This document shows positions 1-12,150 of a stretch of 64,000 bases of DNA, in pieces. The DNA lies in assembly GCA_004794785.1 (NCBI GenBank), contig SJOL01006484.1, forward strand, positions 28,769 to 92,768, in the 5' to 3' direction. The notes under the pieces were generated by a model. It searched no databases. It saw only the letters and a list, made by a program, of their open reading frames with translations, and had not been told where the DNA came from. This DNA comes from Opisthorchis felineus. Lineage: Eukaryota; Platyhelminthes; Trematoda; Opisthorchiida; Opisthorchiidae. The translations under genes and the position numbers were made by a program. Numbering within the stretch: the first letter of the stretch is position 1; each line of letters starts with the position of its first letter.

Positions 1-3000
1 TACTTGCAATCTCACTTGTATTATTTCATGTTTGTGAACAGCTCTGTATGCCTGGAAGGAATTCTGAAGGCGGAGATATCACGCATCATAGCTCGACACC
101 GATAGAACAGTAGCTTCCAGAACCTATATTTCTATTCCGTCTAGGTTTCTGATGGCCTCAGGGCATTTCAGTTAGTGAGACAGACTGGGATGGCGAGATA
201 CGAAATTGGACCTAGATAATGGTGTAACACAATTGGAAGTTCTGTACATGTTTAACATAAGGTCCAATGTATGGTGAATTACTGGTATTTTGCTTCCGTT
301 CGATAAGCCACAGGGCCTTAAAAATGGCACATTTACGCACATCTAAGCATCTGTCTGGACCATCTTTATAAAGTCTTCCTGCATCAGTTCTTACCTCTCA
401 AACAATTAGTAGCCTGCGTCAGGTGCCATAAGAAGTGCCACCTACTGATGGGAAAGAATATCTTGGTGTAATGCTCCTCTACTCCAATTCTTGGGATTTC
501 GATCACCGGATTAAGGGCATAGGAACAATCGGTGGGCACAGCCAACGCAGTTGCTAACTTTGGGGCATCGGGCTACTCACACACCGTCCCAGCGCGAGCT
601 TGTTCCCCAGTGTATATGTGATAACGTAGGTCTGTCTTGTCTGCACTCCTAGTGGAGTCGGTATAGCAAGCTCACTTGACATGTTAAGAGCGAATAAATT
701 CTGCGACGCTTATCAGATCCCATAAGAGCAGAAAACGAATTCAGTACTTCCGCTCTTGTTTTGGACTCATCTAATCATGTGCCAGGATAAGAAAAGGACC
801 AGTTAGATGAAATTACTGTGGACAACTACATTTGTTGTGAACAGCAATACAAGTCTGGAAGTTTTCAACCCTTTAAATGCAAATAAACTCTGCTTGGTTT
901 ACTGCTTTCTTGAAGAAAAATTGTGAAGTAATCACAAACATAAAAGCAGAAATTAGCTCACTATCGCCAAGAAAGACGCCAATGAATTGGAATGAAACTT
1001 GCCGTCCGTCGAATTCCTTTAGTTTTGGTCGGTGAGGCAAGACTGCGAAGTGATAGGGGCTTTGCAGACAACTGTACTTATTTTAAAGACAGCTTTGATT
1101 CATTACAGTTCGTATTAGCACTGGACAACCGTCAGTTATTACAGCAAGTCCCATATGAAAGCGATCGTCGCCATCTCTGAGAAACCGACTTGCAAAATTG
1201 AAAGCATGGTGGTTGACATAACAACACAACAAGCACGGCGACATGCACAGTCTCACTGGTGTCGGATACTGGGTGCTCCGTGATCTCGGTGATGTGGTGT
1301 GATATAGCATACCGGTTCCTCTTCCCATTAATAGCATGGCTATAGTGGACATGCTAAGCCACTACCTTCGTTTGATCCTTTTAAATAATGCAGTAAGAAG
1401 ACAAACTTTATGTGATGTCACCGTTTAATTTTTATCTCTTCATCAGCAATGCTAAAAACGACCAGATTTACATCACAATTGGGGATTAAACGGAAAAACA
1501 AAGCCAATCACATCATAGGCCAACCAAGTCCAGTCCTTATAACCAAGGTAAGCAGATTGCCTGCGCTAAGGACTTCGTTGCGGGCCAGTTTTATCGACAG
1601 TAAGTATTCAGCATGGCTTTAACAAATGCCAAAATGTCGGGTTGACATTATGCAGTGAAACTCTGAGCGGTCCTGTTCGGAGTAATCTGCGATGATTTTA
1701 GTCAGATTTCAGTTGCCTCTGATATTAATATAGGGGTTAAAAAGATAAAAACAGTGTCGATATTCTACAGCTCTTATTCCAGATTATTAAACTATTTCAA
1801 ACAACATTAGTGACAGATGTGTCCGCCCTTATTCTCATCCCTTCTGACATCAAAATTGTGTAGAATTGCCCGTTTAGTTGGATCAGTAGGAAACTAGCCA
1901 AACTATGCGTTTACTTATGACCGTAGTAAAGCACGTACGCATCAAGCGCACGTTCTGAGTAATGTTACCTAGTTCGGAGATTCAGCGCATGTAAATGTCC
2001 TACAACGCCCTCCTCGCTTCCTCTACTCTATTTTAGGCAACAACACTAGCAGGGATAGAAGGAATCAACCAGTATCAAGGGTGATAACACATTCCGTGTA
2101 TTTTGGGAGACAGCATTAGTAAAATTTACCGTATGCTCAAAGAAGTGTATTCGACTGTAAAAAGCTACTAGTTTTCACTTTGTTAATTATCCTGATTTAT
2201 ACATTTTGTGAATTCCGTATGTTTCATTCCTATATTCGAGCCAGGTTACAAGTGCACTCATTTTCTCCTTGTCACGTCAAATCACTGGACAGACAAGTCG
2301 TGTCAGGATGAGGTTTGCGTCAGAAATGTTTCAAATTGACTCAGTGACCGGATTGGCTTACTTCGGCTAACCGTAATCTACCTATCTCTTCGCTAGACCC
2401 ACTCCATTCGTGGAAATAGTGATTCACTTATGATCGCCTGATCGAGTAGACTGTGCTGCTGATTGCAAGTGAGGGTGGATTATAACTGGTAGCTAAAATT
2501 GGCAATTAAAACTCTCACCTATCAATAGAAGTGAGCGGTCATTACTGGACGATGAAGATGATTCGGGTGTTGGCAATGGGTATGAACTAGTGGATAATGA
2601 CTCACCTGGGAACGGTCATTTGTGAGTAGGAGTCACGTTGACACTGATCAACTGATGAAGTGCTGGCTGGTTTCGTAATACTGACACTTCAGAAAATCAA
2701 AAAAAGCCACGCCCAAAATTTGTGTATCATATCTTCATTTGGCTGAGATCGTATACTTCAGTATATGGTCCAGAAATTTTTGTATGCACACATTCACAAT
2801 TAGCTCCAAAATTTCACTTTTTGGTGTGCGATAGCTTCCAGAAACAGAGGATTCTTAAAAAAGACTGGTAGCATATGGAAAGGCTAAACCCAAACGAAAC
2901 CTTGTTAATATGTAGTCCCGCAATATAAAGAGAATAAACATCGAAACGGGCAATATAGCACATCAGTCTTAAAAAACTGAGCTATGCCATCCCATCAGTA

Positions 3001-4399
3001 TTCGTCTTTTTCGCAGCATATGTTGAGCGATTGGCGTGTTCTTCTAGAGGAGTTGAACCAAGCATTATACTAAGCCTATGTGAAATATTCAGTCGGGTTC
3101 AGAACACTGTGGTGACCGATATAACGGTCGGCTACCTATAAAAACCTGCTTGATGCACCAGGGAGAGTTCTAAACGACTGAAGGTGCATCTGACCTTGAG
3201 GTTTGTTCATCTTACTTTCTTGTAAACACTTGTCCTGTTGTCCTGGTGTAATCACTCTGGTGGGTCCACAGTAAATGAGGAAACACTGGATTCGAGTTGT
3301 TCTCCTATTAGAGCTGATCAGCAGTGCATATCCTTGGTCTTGCAGGCTATGAACTCCGGACATCTGACATGCGGTGCGGGCGTGTTGCCATTACTCTACC
3401 AGCGCACAGTGGACACTAGACGGTCAGTAGCATACTAGGACACCAACGAATTGCAAGAACCTGCTAGTCGTTTTCAAGTTTGCGGCAATTATCTTAGTAC
3501 CCTTATGTTCAGACCGATAATGGTTTGAAATGGACTTACCAACTGCCCTTAATCATCACGGGACCTCACAGTATCAATGAAACTCAAGCAGTACTACATC
3601 GTCTTTGTGCAGAATCTATATCTGGCCTCCAGTTGCCTGATGTGCAGACCAGTAAACAACTATTGAGCCACAGTAATTCTTACTGTTAAACGAAGAACTG
3701 CAGACATTAGTACGTCATAAGATAATACATACAATATCGTCAAGGAATCCCTCAGATTTCCTCGCGCATTCGTAACACATGTCCCTCGCTTGCCCGTTCC
3801 AATGAATAATTAACAACAAGTGACTTCTTCTTCCTCTGCCCAGTTAATCATCTCCACGGACCCTACATGCCAGAAACAAATGTGGGTTATCTAGGAAAAC
3901 CTTGGATTGTGTGTTTTTATTGTTCCCATAGGAATCCAAAAAGTGATGGAGCTGGGGAACGAGGCTCAGTAGGAATCGCAACAATATCTGATCATGAACT
4001 TGTTTATTCCCGAACGCTTTTTTCCATTCTGTTTAGAATAAATAACGGTGCGCGTAAATTCGGTTTTCTTACTCTCTTGTGCTGGTTGATTTATTGTCCC
4101 TTAGATGGCGTATATTTTGGCTTGCACAACAACGCACGTATTTTTATTCAAATTGGTTAGATTTGTAATAATAAGTGAGATATTTTGAGGGGCTTCTGTT
4201 GTTTCGCACACACTAATAACTGTTGTGCGTGTAATAAAATGAATATACGAAAATCACTGTTTTGGACTGAGCGTTGGTATATATATTTTAATGCGAAATT
4301 CCCTTAATTAACCCGTAAAAGTGCACGACTAAATTTTAACCCTACTGAAACAGATGGAAAGTACATGTTCATGTCTGATACTTTTAAAAAAGAAACATG
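1..4399. other. non-coding stretch, nothing recognised
   Basis: No open frame here exceeds about 100 codons, and none has recognisable motifs or paired splice signals. The frame at 3867-4160 (97 codons) is hydrophobic near its end but matches no family I know. No tRNA-like boxes, tandem repeats or copies of the window's dispersed repeats were seen. It reads as intergenic or intronic DNA. Confidence 0.5.
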
Positions 4400-4484
4400 A
4401 CAAACGAGAGATTCAGCTAGCTTCCAGAAGAGTCTCTCGCAAAACCAAATTTGTTTGCAGATGAGTGTATTTCGTTAAGAAACA
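4400..4484 (+). repeat. HR1 repeat, left-module fragment
   Basis: This is a partial copy of the left (L) module of the hammerhead-bearing repeat HR1. It runs from the ACGAGAGATTCAGCT motif through the CAAATTTGTTTGCA and GAGTGTATTTCG motifs, then similarity stops before the ribozyme module. The same truncation point recurs in the copies at 6121 and 37660, so the L module may have a real boundary near GTATTTCG. It carries no ribozyme core. Confidence 0.75.
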
Positions 4485-5315
4485 ACTCTTTTCGAGGCTG
4501 CGGTTTAAAGTTACACGCAAGGAACATCCATCTACTACAGATGTTACAAGTGGCTTCTAGCAGGATCTTTTCAAATACACAAACACCAGTGAGGAGTTCC
4601 ATCAGGTCTACTACACGGGTCATGGCAATGCCTGCAGTTCATGTTCTGGAAGTTTCTCTTCATAAGCTTTTCTGAAATGGGAACAGAATATGCTACATGC
4701 ATAACTACTTGACCCTTCAGAAGAAGTATTTTCAGACTAGCGAACTTGACGTGAAGTAAATCTTTGAGCTCATCCATCATAGTCTGAGATCATTTCCTAA
4801 AGAGTCTTCCCAAAACGTGACAATCAGTGTGGTATGTTCAAATATGCTGCCGGTGTTCCACTTGCTAAACTAGAAGGTGCACATTTTGACCGAGATCATA
4901 TCTTGCAACTAAGGTTTATGTTGAAAGCTCAAAATTCACTCTTCACTTGGGGTTATCAACATTCACCATTTTAAGGGTGATCTGGATCGGCGACCTTCCA
5001 GTTAGTATTTGAATGTTATAACATATGGCCGAGAGCTGTTGACCAACAGTGAGATTAACTTGCACTTACACGGGATATAGCGCCACGCAAGATTCATAGG
5101 GCCATCCATCCTTCAATCGTGGATTTTACATCGCGTGCTTCTCAGCATCATTAGACGTTGTTGCTTCGGGGATATAAATTCGCGACGCGTTTTATTTTGA
5201 CTGAGGCTCATCATGGAGTCCATTAGGACTTGACCATTTCCTGTCTATAATTAGCACTTGGTAATAATCAGGATCGTACAGACTTTATAAAAAATTCGTA
5301 CTATTCGCTAGTATT
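4485..5315. other. non-coding stretch, nothing recognised
   Basis: Short overlapping open frames lie on both strands around 4417-4780, partly inside the HR1 fragment. They look like chance frames. Nothing else was identified. Confidence 0.45.
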
Positions 5316-5490
5316 GAGATTCGGCCTTGCCAGTGAAGCCAGTTTATGCTAAAAGCCTATAAGCGCTGTACAGTTGTTTCACCCTTTCTGGGAATCATCA
5401 GCAGTGCATATCTCACGAAACTCAGAGTTTCGACCCCACGACCTTCCGACTAGTGGTTGGACAGCTAACCGTTTGGTCGGCTGATCAGCA
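5316..5490 (-). repeat. SINE-C, tRNA-derived SINE-like repeat
   Basis: Read on the minus strand, a tRNA-like head lies at about 5427-5485. It has a B-box-like GTGGGGTCGAAAC at 5427-5439 and an A-box-like segment near 5465-5485. A body follows with motifs GCACTGCTGATGATTCCC, GTGAAACAACTGTAC and TTATAGGCTTTTAGC. The body is shared with repeats at 10480-10625 and 14590-14725. A tRNA-like promoter head, a shared body and dispersed copies are what define a tRNA-derived SINE. The A/B spacing is not perfect, so the tRNA ancestry is probable, not proven. The body holds a hammerhead-like core, described separately. Confidence 0.55.
5355..5412 (-). ncRNA. hammerhead-like motif inside SINE-C
   Basis: On the minus strand CTGATGA (5395-5401) is followed by a short potential stem, then GAAAC (5376-5380), and a GTA triplet ends at 5369. 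The flanks can pair as an outer stem: CACTG upstream against CAGCG downstream, with one mismatch and further pairs beyond. This order matches a type-I hammerhead. The weakness is stem II: pairing works best as ATTC against GGGT, which uses the A that should stay unpaired as A9. If that register is right, the core is one nucleotide short and activity is doubtful. The copy at 10.56 kb keeps the same order. Confidence 0.25.
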
Positions 5491-5500
5491 CTGTGAGTAA

Positions 5501-6120
5501 CTATCACTTAGCTAGGACATAATACCTTGCCGTCCTTCAGTCATGGGAACCCCATCATGTGGTATCGTGGTGACTTCGCAGGTGGAATTTCCATCCATTT
5601 TATTAAACTGTTCTTCCTCCGAGCCACTGACAGACCGATGGTAGTGCGAGGAAATTTGTTAATTTCATCTAACTTTCACCGATATTTTTTACTCCTTATA
5701 GTTGTGGATAACCGCTTGACATCGAAATTATAGGTATCAACTACAGTCTCAAATCCGTTATCACAATTCACTCACTTGCTTCGGGGTACGCAGGTTAGGT
5801 TACTTCATACATGTGCAGGTATACATTAAAATTGAGCTATTGATGCCCGGTTTAAATTTACGGGAACTTGTAATGCTAGAGGTGTTTGAAAATCAGTGAT
5901 GTAGCACTATACTTGTGTTCTTCTCATCAACAAGTGATAAATCTCTTCAGCATCAGATTACAAATATCCTTGCGAGTTATTTCTTCCAGCGAATGGAAAA
6001 ATTCTGGCCTCCAACCGTCCTCGATACTGGTCTTACCAACGGACGTGAGAGGAACGAGATATCCGAAACAATTAGATCTGAGAAACAACGACTGTAACAA
6101 TACGCCAGATAATTCGTTTA
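5501..6120. other. non-coding stretch, nothing recognised
   Basis: The longest frame is 68 codons at 5527-5733, without recognisable motifs. No repeats of the window's families were seen. Confidence 0.45.
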
Positions 6121-6208
6121 TGATCATAAACGAGAGATTCAGCTGGGTTCCAGGTGGGTCTCCCGTCAAAACCAAATTGCTATACAAATGAGTGTATTTT
6201 GCCAAACT
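6121..6208 (+). repeat. HR1 repeat, left-module fragment
   Basis: A second truncated copy of the HR1 left module. It starts at ATAAACGAGAGATTCAGCTG and ends near GAGTGTATTTTGCCAA, without the ribozyme module. It closely matches the left part of the full copy at 12151 and the fragment at 37660. Open frames crossing it (5886-6191 and the minus-strand frame 5927-6205) are shadows of the repeat. Confidence 0.8.
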
Positions 6209-6211
6209 AAC

Positions 6212-8627
6212 ATAAATTTTGCTTCAGTACAACAAGATTATACAGATCATGACCCATCTTCAAAACTAAGATGATGTCCACTGGAGATCCAATTGGATTT
6301 TATCCTACTGTCTTACATTAAGTACATGTTCATTTACACAAACGTTCAGTTTGGTGTTCAAAAATGAAGTAAGGCGGATAGCAACTCGGAGATTATGCCT
6401 ATCTGATCTCTTGAAAAAATAACGTAAGCGGTAAGTAACTGTCTAAGATTCCCCCCACACACATCACGGGAGGATGATTTAGTTGGACGGGATGGTAAAT
6501 TTGTGGCTCAAACAGTAGCAGTCGGAACACCCGTGAACATCACCGTTATGGATTGTCTCCAGCAATCAGTTGGACCACGTTGAGTTACGCGCAAAACCCC
6601 AAAATTCAAATCGTTCAAATGGAGGTTTATCAACAAATTCGGTTCTATGAATAAAATACTGGAATAATAGAATTGTACAAACCTCAAATCGTGGGATTAC
6701 GCCGTCTCTTATACACCGGTTTGGGAACTGCTAATTCCGACTAATGTCAAGGTGGCTATAAGATAGCGAAACCCACGTGTTGATTTAAACATTACGTGCG
6801 ATAACAAAATCAAAGGGCGGTTTACGTTCAGGCCAAAGCAAGAAAGCCGGTATAGGCACGAAACGGATCAACAAAACGGGGAATCGCGTTGCACACATTA
6901 AGAATAGAAGAAAAGATTCAACAACCGTGCTGTACAACACACAAACGGGTAAAGCGCAAGAAAGCTCATATGAGTAGCTACAACAATGTTAGAGTTTCAG
7001 CGCCTGCAACTCTCATCGGATTATCGGATAAAAACTCTCATTCTCGAGAAAACCGACCGAGGTGAAACGCATCGTCCATTTAACAATGAAGCACCGATGG
7101 AACATTTCCTGGTACTCTAACGGACCACTTCACGGCGCAGAATCAAACTACAAGGTATAGTTGGGTACAACTCAGGATCAGCCAACAGATTACCATACTG
7201 AGTGGTGGTAGACACTGTTGTTGCTTCAGTCACATGGCTTAACCTGATAGAGAACAGAGCTAGATAAAGGTTTTAGAGCAAGACAAAATGGAATTGTACT
7301 GATGTAATTAGAACAATGCATAGTGACTCGTTTTTTTAAGTTTTCAAGGATAACAGATGTCTTGTTGCTACTTGAGAGTCATTATGAGTAGGGAGAGTAA
7401 AGTCCAAGTCAAATTTTTTGCTGTGCAGCGCTACGCTAAAGAAGCCAGGAGACGACGCATAGCTGTCTTCTACTGTTGTGGCTCCTCAGTAGTAAAAAAT
7501 CGGACAAAAATCAGAATTTGGCGCTTTTAAACTGAAAGTCGGGCACTAGTATTCAGTTATGACCGGTTTATCAGTGGTGTGCTTTAGTCGATCTCCATCA
7601 GAGTTAAAACGTAAGAATCTCACCCTTGCATTTAAATTATCTGTACTTTGATCAGGGGAGAAAACTACCCAAAATTATATAAAGGTCATAATTCGAAGAA
7701 TCATATCATTTCATGTGAGTTGTTCGACTGAAGGGCGGATTACGCTATATTTTGAGCAAATGGCGTTCCTCCACATTGAGGCTAATAAAGTCACCCACAT
7801 CTGAATGTCGGAGTAGGTAGCTCCTATTCGAACACTGGTGGTCTCACTCCCCCCTGGATATTTTTGAAGTGTGCATAATTGATGTTTTCCAACAAAGATA
7901 AAAACAACTGCATGGCGCTTCCTATAACTCCGAATAATCGACTCTGGTGACCGCAGCTTGGCAATGAAGTCGGAGATTGTGCTGAAGCTTGCGTGGGTAG
8001 GCGCCGTACTATGTAGCAAAGAATAGAGTGGACCAAATGTGCAGCAAAATTTTGTTCTGTTTGTGACACCGAGTCAAACCGTAAAGTGCAGGGAGAAAAG
8101 CAATAGCTGACAACTTATCTCGTTACCATTTCATTTATTTACCTCATATGAACACAATCGGTTTGGGTAATCATGCGGAATAGGTATGCCGATGATAGAT
8201 TTACAGAGATGTCGACCAAAACTGAGATTGCTGGACGTAGTTCTGATCGTTGGAAAGTTGCTTCAAATCGCTCTTATCCCTTCGGAATGGGGTTTTGGCC
8301 TTAAGGTTCTCCAAACTCTAGACTAGCCCGGGCTTCTGGATGATCGAGACAACCCTCAGAGTACCAACCAAAATCAGTCCCTCCTGGTGGACAGTCTCTT
8401 CTGGCAGTTTTCTTACAATAGAGAATACCGTCTTCACAAGGTCTCATTACTATATATACAGCAGATTTGTGGATATTTGATCGTTGAATATTCAGTCAGT
8501 TTATTCGCATAGGACACACCAAGCAAGACTTCTTTACTAAAGCCAAGTTTGCTCAAATTCTTAGTTTACACACCCAGTTCTTTGTGTTATCTGCCGAAAT
8601 TTTGGGGGCTGAAAATACGTCCAACTT
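6212..8627. other. non-coding stretch, nothing recognised
   Basis: The largest frames are about 102 codons on the minus strand (7711-8019) and an overlapping 81-codon one. Neither has recognisable motifs. No tRNA-like boxes or family repeats were found. Confidence 0.45.
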
Positions 8628-8822
8628 GGTGGTTCAATTGTAACACCCTTCCGGTGCCTAGCTGTCATGCCACCCGAAGGAAGAGTGTTGAGATACTGCC
8701 GGGTTGCCCAAGCCTAGACAGAGGAAGCCGAAAGGAAGAGTTTGGGCTCGAACCACGGACCTTCCGGTCAGTAAATTCGTACTCTAACCACTTGAAACAT
8801 CTCGCCCCCAGTCCAACCTGGT
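8628..8822 (-). repeat. SINE-B copy 1, tRNA-derived SINE
   Basis: Read on the minus strand this begins with a tRNA-like head. An A-box-like AAGTGGTTAGAGTAC lies at about 8777-8795, then about 30 nt, then a B-box GGTTCGAGCCC at about 8743-8753. The body contains GGCTTGGGCAAC, a CCTTCGGGTGGCATG block and GGCACCGGAAGGGTG at its end. The same order and motifs recur at 35625-35830 (plus strand) and 53640-53827 (minus strand). RNA polymerase III boxes at tRNA-like spacing plus a shared body of about 195 bp identify a tRNA-derived SINE. The open frame 8549-8860 is a shadow of it. Confidence 0.85.
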
Positions 8823-10479
8823 GCTTATATTTAAAATATGGTCGATGGATCTGGGTCTAACTACTGCCGTCGCTTATTCTAAAAGAAATCCCACGACCTT
8901 TTTAGCAAACCATTTTTTGCCTTTTGTAACAGAAATCCAATTCGCTGGCAGCTAATTTTTTTCTTGCTTATGCTCTAAAGGAATTTCCAACCATCTTTTA
9001 AGTTACTGTACCAATTCCCCCCCCCCCAGATATTCATAAGGTTCTATTTGGGTTTGAGCAATCAATTTTGTATACTTAACCGAGACAGAGAGTGAGATTA
9101 AGCGTAATTTATCGTGATGCTTATAAAGTGGTCTAAGTTCGTGCACTGCTGTCTGGAAATTAGTTCAACAGACATCCATGCACATAGTTGGGCAAGCGGC
9201 GTATCGATAACAACAAGCAGGTTTTCGGATTATTTTGTGCGTGACTCCACTCCGCTGTCAGAATAAAGTGTCGATCATTCGCCGGGAACAGCGTGTCCAA
9301 TTTGATAAGCGTTTTTGGGCGGATGTGCAAATAACTCAACTACAACTGAGAGGGTGTTAAAGAAGGAGAGCTGTTCATAAACTGCTGCGATAATTCGTTT
9401 CCCCATAGGATTTGCACACATTATTCCTGTTCCATAATTCCCTATCGACATGAGTAACCACCGCCTTTTAAGTCAGTTGTGTTGAAATTTCCGTTGTGAT
9501 TTATATCTTTCATGAAATCACCCACGACGCCACAAAAGGTGCTCAATGTATATTCAAGTTGAGGATTCCTCAAAAACAGGGATCATAATTAAACATGCAC
9601 CTGACTCACCGCATTGCACAGCCGTGTGTTCTATATCACCAGATACAATATGTTTCCAGAAAAGCAATCACAAAATATGTAATCAATCGGAAGAAGTATC
9701 ACTGAGAAAATTTCACAAAGACATTCTGGTGGACTTCGTGATACTAAATGCTGCGTATAATGTCAATGTGAGAAGGACTCGGGAGGACACGAAAGTCAGT
9801 GAGTTTACGCAAATGCATGGGCTGGGAGAAAGGCAGTCTCCTCAAAGGCATTGGGTTATGTTTTATAACCAGCCGAATTGTGGTGGAGGAATTTATCGTA
9901 CGTGAGTACACTTGCTCGCCTCGGACAGCCTGGTGGATTTGAGGCTACGCAAGCGTCTGTGTAAACATTTCCGCGGACTATAATGTCTGCTGTCGTCAAT
10001 GTGTATAACTGATACAGGCATCTTTCTGCAAGCTGGCGCTAGTGGTTTTGTAAATGCTAAAAAATATTGTATCTTGAACATGAGAAACTCTTCTTTTTCT
10101 GAAAACAAAAACCAAACACGTGTTTAGGCCAGTACTGACACAAAAGCCCTGAAGTTTTGTCTTTGGGTTTGGCTTTTGGTGGGCAGATGTCGTTCCCAGG
10201 TAGTCGTATAACCGGTGTTTTAATATAAAGAACGAGGCGGTCTTGTCGTCGGTGCGCTATGAATCTTGACCATACCTCATTACTTGTAAAGCCTGTTATT
10301 CTGGCTGCTCCTCAAATAATTCATATCGATTTTAAACCTACTCTATGTTGGGGAGTTTCTGGGAAGAGGATGTTTATTTCATCTGGGCTCAGACCGTAGT
10401 ACGGAATGAAAGCGGTTTTGTTGTGAGTTGGATTGATTACTTTTATGATGAAAATAAAAGGTCTTCTGAACCTCAGAGG
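8823..10479. other. non-coding stretch with a poly-C run
   Basis: A homopolymer of 11 C lies at 9017-9027. The 119-codon frame at 9546-9905 is the largest here. It has no motif I recognise and no convincing splice sites at its edges, so I treat it as chance. Nothing else was identified. Confidence 0.45.
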
Positions 10480-10625
10480 CCCGCACTACTGAATTTTTAA
10501 TGGGGCTTTCGTCCTATAAGTAGAGCCGATCTGTGCTGAAAAGCCGAGAAGTACTGTACAGTTGTTTCATTCTAACTGGGAATCATCAGCAGTGTGCATC
10601 TCACTTAGAGCACGAAATCTCCAAT
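10480..10625 (-). repeat. SINE-C copy 2, body portion
   Basis: On the minus strand this shares the SINE-C body: CACTGCTGATGATTCCCAG, then ATGAAACAACTGTACAG, then CGGCTTTTCAGCAC and TATAGGACGAAAGCCCC. Compared with the copy at 5316 the tRNA head is not clearly present, so it may be a head-less or diverged copy. The hammerhead-like order (CTGATGA at 10583-10589, GAAAC at 10564-10568) is kept, and the potential stem II here is ATTC against GAAT, four clean pairs. Confidence 0.6.
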
Positions 10626-11699
10626 TAAAGTTCCAAAACCTCATCAGACTACCAACAAGCTTTAAGTAGCTCAGATCGAAAGCTCCATCTGAGAAGTCAT
10701 CACTCGAGAAGCCAGTCATTCAACACGTAACAACGGGATGTGCATTCCGTGATCGAAGGATGAGGGACGCTACATCCCGTCTAAGTGCGAGCTAATCACA
10801 CTGCTGATCAGTCTCTTGTGGCCGGACAGTAAAGTGCTCAAATTACTAGCAGGATTTGAGTCTCCTTGGAGTTTCGCGGGGTGCTTTCCGACTTTTCAAC
10901 ATAGACTAACTCCACTTACAGGACGAAATCTTTATTGAAATCTCAAAAAATCTCCTCACACTAGCAACCACACTACTTCAATTCTCACATGATTATGACG
11001 GCGCTAGATACCTTGGTTTGTGTTGTTTGTAGTCCCGATTTGCTGCTTAACATATTTTCAATGACATCTTTTATCAACTTTTGCAGGTGTGCACCTGTAA
11101 AAGTCTTCGATTATTTTCCGTTCATTTCAGTTGTTGCGACATGTACGCAAGCGCTAAGATTACGCAGAAACATTTGATTCAGTGAACTGGTTATCACGTT
11201 CTAATCAGGTGTTTAAACGTACATTTGGCTTAAGTAAGTACATAAGCAAGATAACCATCATTCACCTAACGCAGTATGTGGCCATCAATTCGTTCTTCAT
11301 AACACACACTTTGGTGTAGACATCACGGTTCATAGAATCCACAGTAGCTCGCGTCCCGCTGGTGCACATAATAGAAGACCCGGTTGCCAGACCGCATGCG
11401 GCGAGCCTGATCAGTTTAAAGTTCTAACTAAAGCGCTAGAACCCTAAGCGCCTCTGCAAAAAATAAAGCATCAATTATCCGTGACGATTTTAGCGCAGTT
11501 GTAAATCTCCACTAAGCGAAGATGGTCTAATCACGAGAGTTTGTGAACTGGTGGAAACAAAAGACTGCACACACGGCTATTCTCTGGCTTACTCCTATAC
11601 TACATGAACTCGTAGAGTCAGTCGGTTGCACCTCATAAGATTCACATACGAGGACCGCAGTAGTGAAATCCTGATAACCGGAGAGACACGCCACCAGCG
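10626..11699. other. non-coding stretch, possible extra SINE debris
   Basis: Around 10790-10875 the motifs CTGCTGATCAGTC, GTGGCCGGACAGTAAAGTG and GGATTTGAGTCTCC could be a diverged tRNA-like head on the plus strand. The B-box match is imperfect, so I do not call it separately. The rest shows nothing recognisable. Confidence 0.3.
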
Positions 11700-11746
11700 C
11701 CACTACATCCACCTGATGAGTCCCAACCAGGTAAAAACGCGTAGCT
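11700..11746 (+). ncRNA. degenerate SM-alpha-like hammerhead relic
   Basis: The string TCCACCTGATGAGTCCCAA is very close to the core of schistosome SM-alpha-type hammerhead ribozymes as I know them: CTGATGA followed by a GTCC stem II arm. CTGATGA is at 11713-11719. The expected GGACGAAACGCG is replaced by GGTAAAAACGCG at about 11728-11741, so the 3' side of stem II and the first G of GAAA are damaged. It would be inactive. It is not an HR1 copy, because HR1 has a GCCC/GGGC stem II and CCGG stem III. A chance match to a 7-nt core plus five flanking bases cannot be excluded. Confidence 0.35.
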
Positions 11747-12150
11747 TTAGCAATGCTGTTCTGGTCAAACCAATACCGTGAAGTAAACTCTTACTTCTTC
11801 TGCAGGACTGTTTTTAACCAAGAGAGAACACTGTTCAATGATGTATAATTTGGCGACTGGTTTGCGTCCTCTCCTTAGCCATCCGCAGTCTAAAATTGCA
11901 CAACTGCTATGATTCAAATTTGGCGCAGCCTGATTTATGCACAGTACGAATGATAGTGGACTCGCACCCACATTTTACTCACATCACTTGGCACATGAAT
12001 TTTTCATTAGGTGAAGAATGCATCCCCAAAAGGATGTGATTACAAGCAAGGTGTAGTAGTGCATTACGTTTATTCATGTATTGCGATATCTCGAATATCG
12101 TACCAACTGAAACATGAGGCTGCCTGGTGCAGCACATTCAGTTGCTTAAA

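Noticed and set aside
8549..8860. 103-codon frame and others overlapping SINE and HR1 copies
   Set aside because: These are translations of the repeats (tRNA-like heads give typical peptide strings), not genes.
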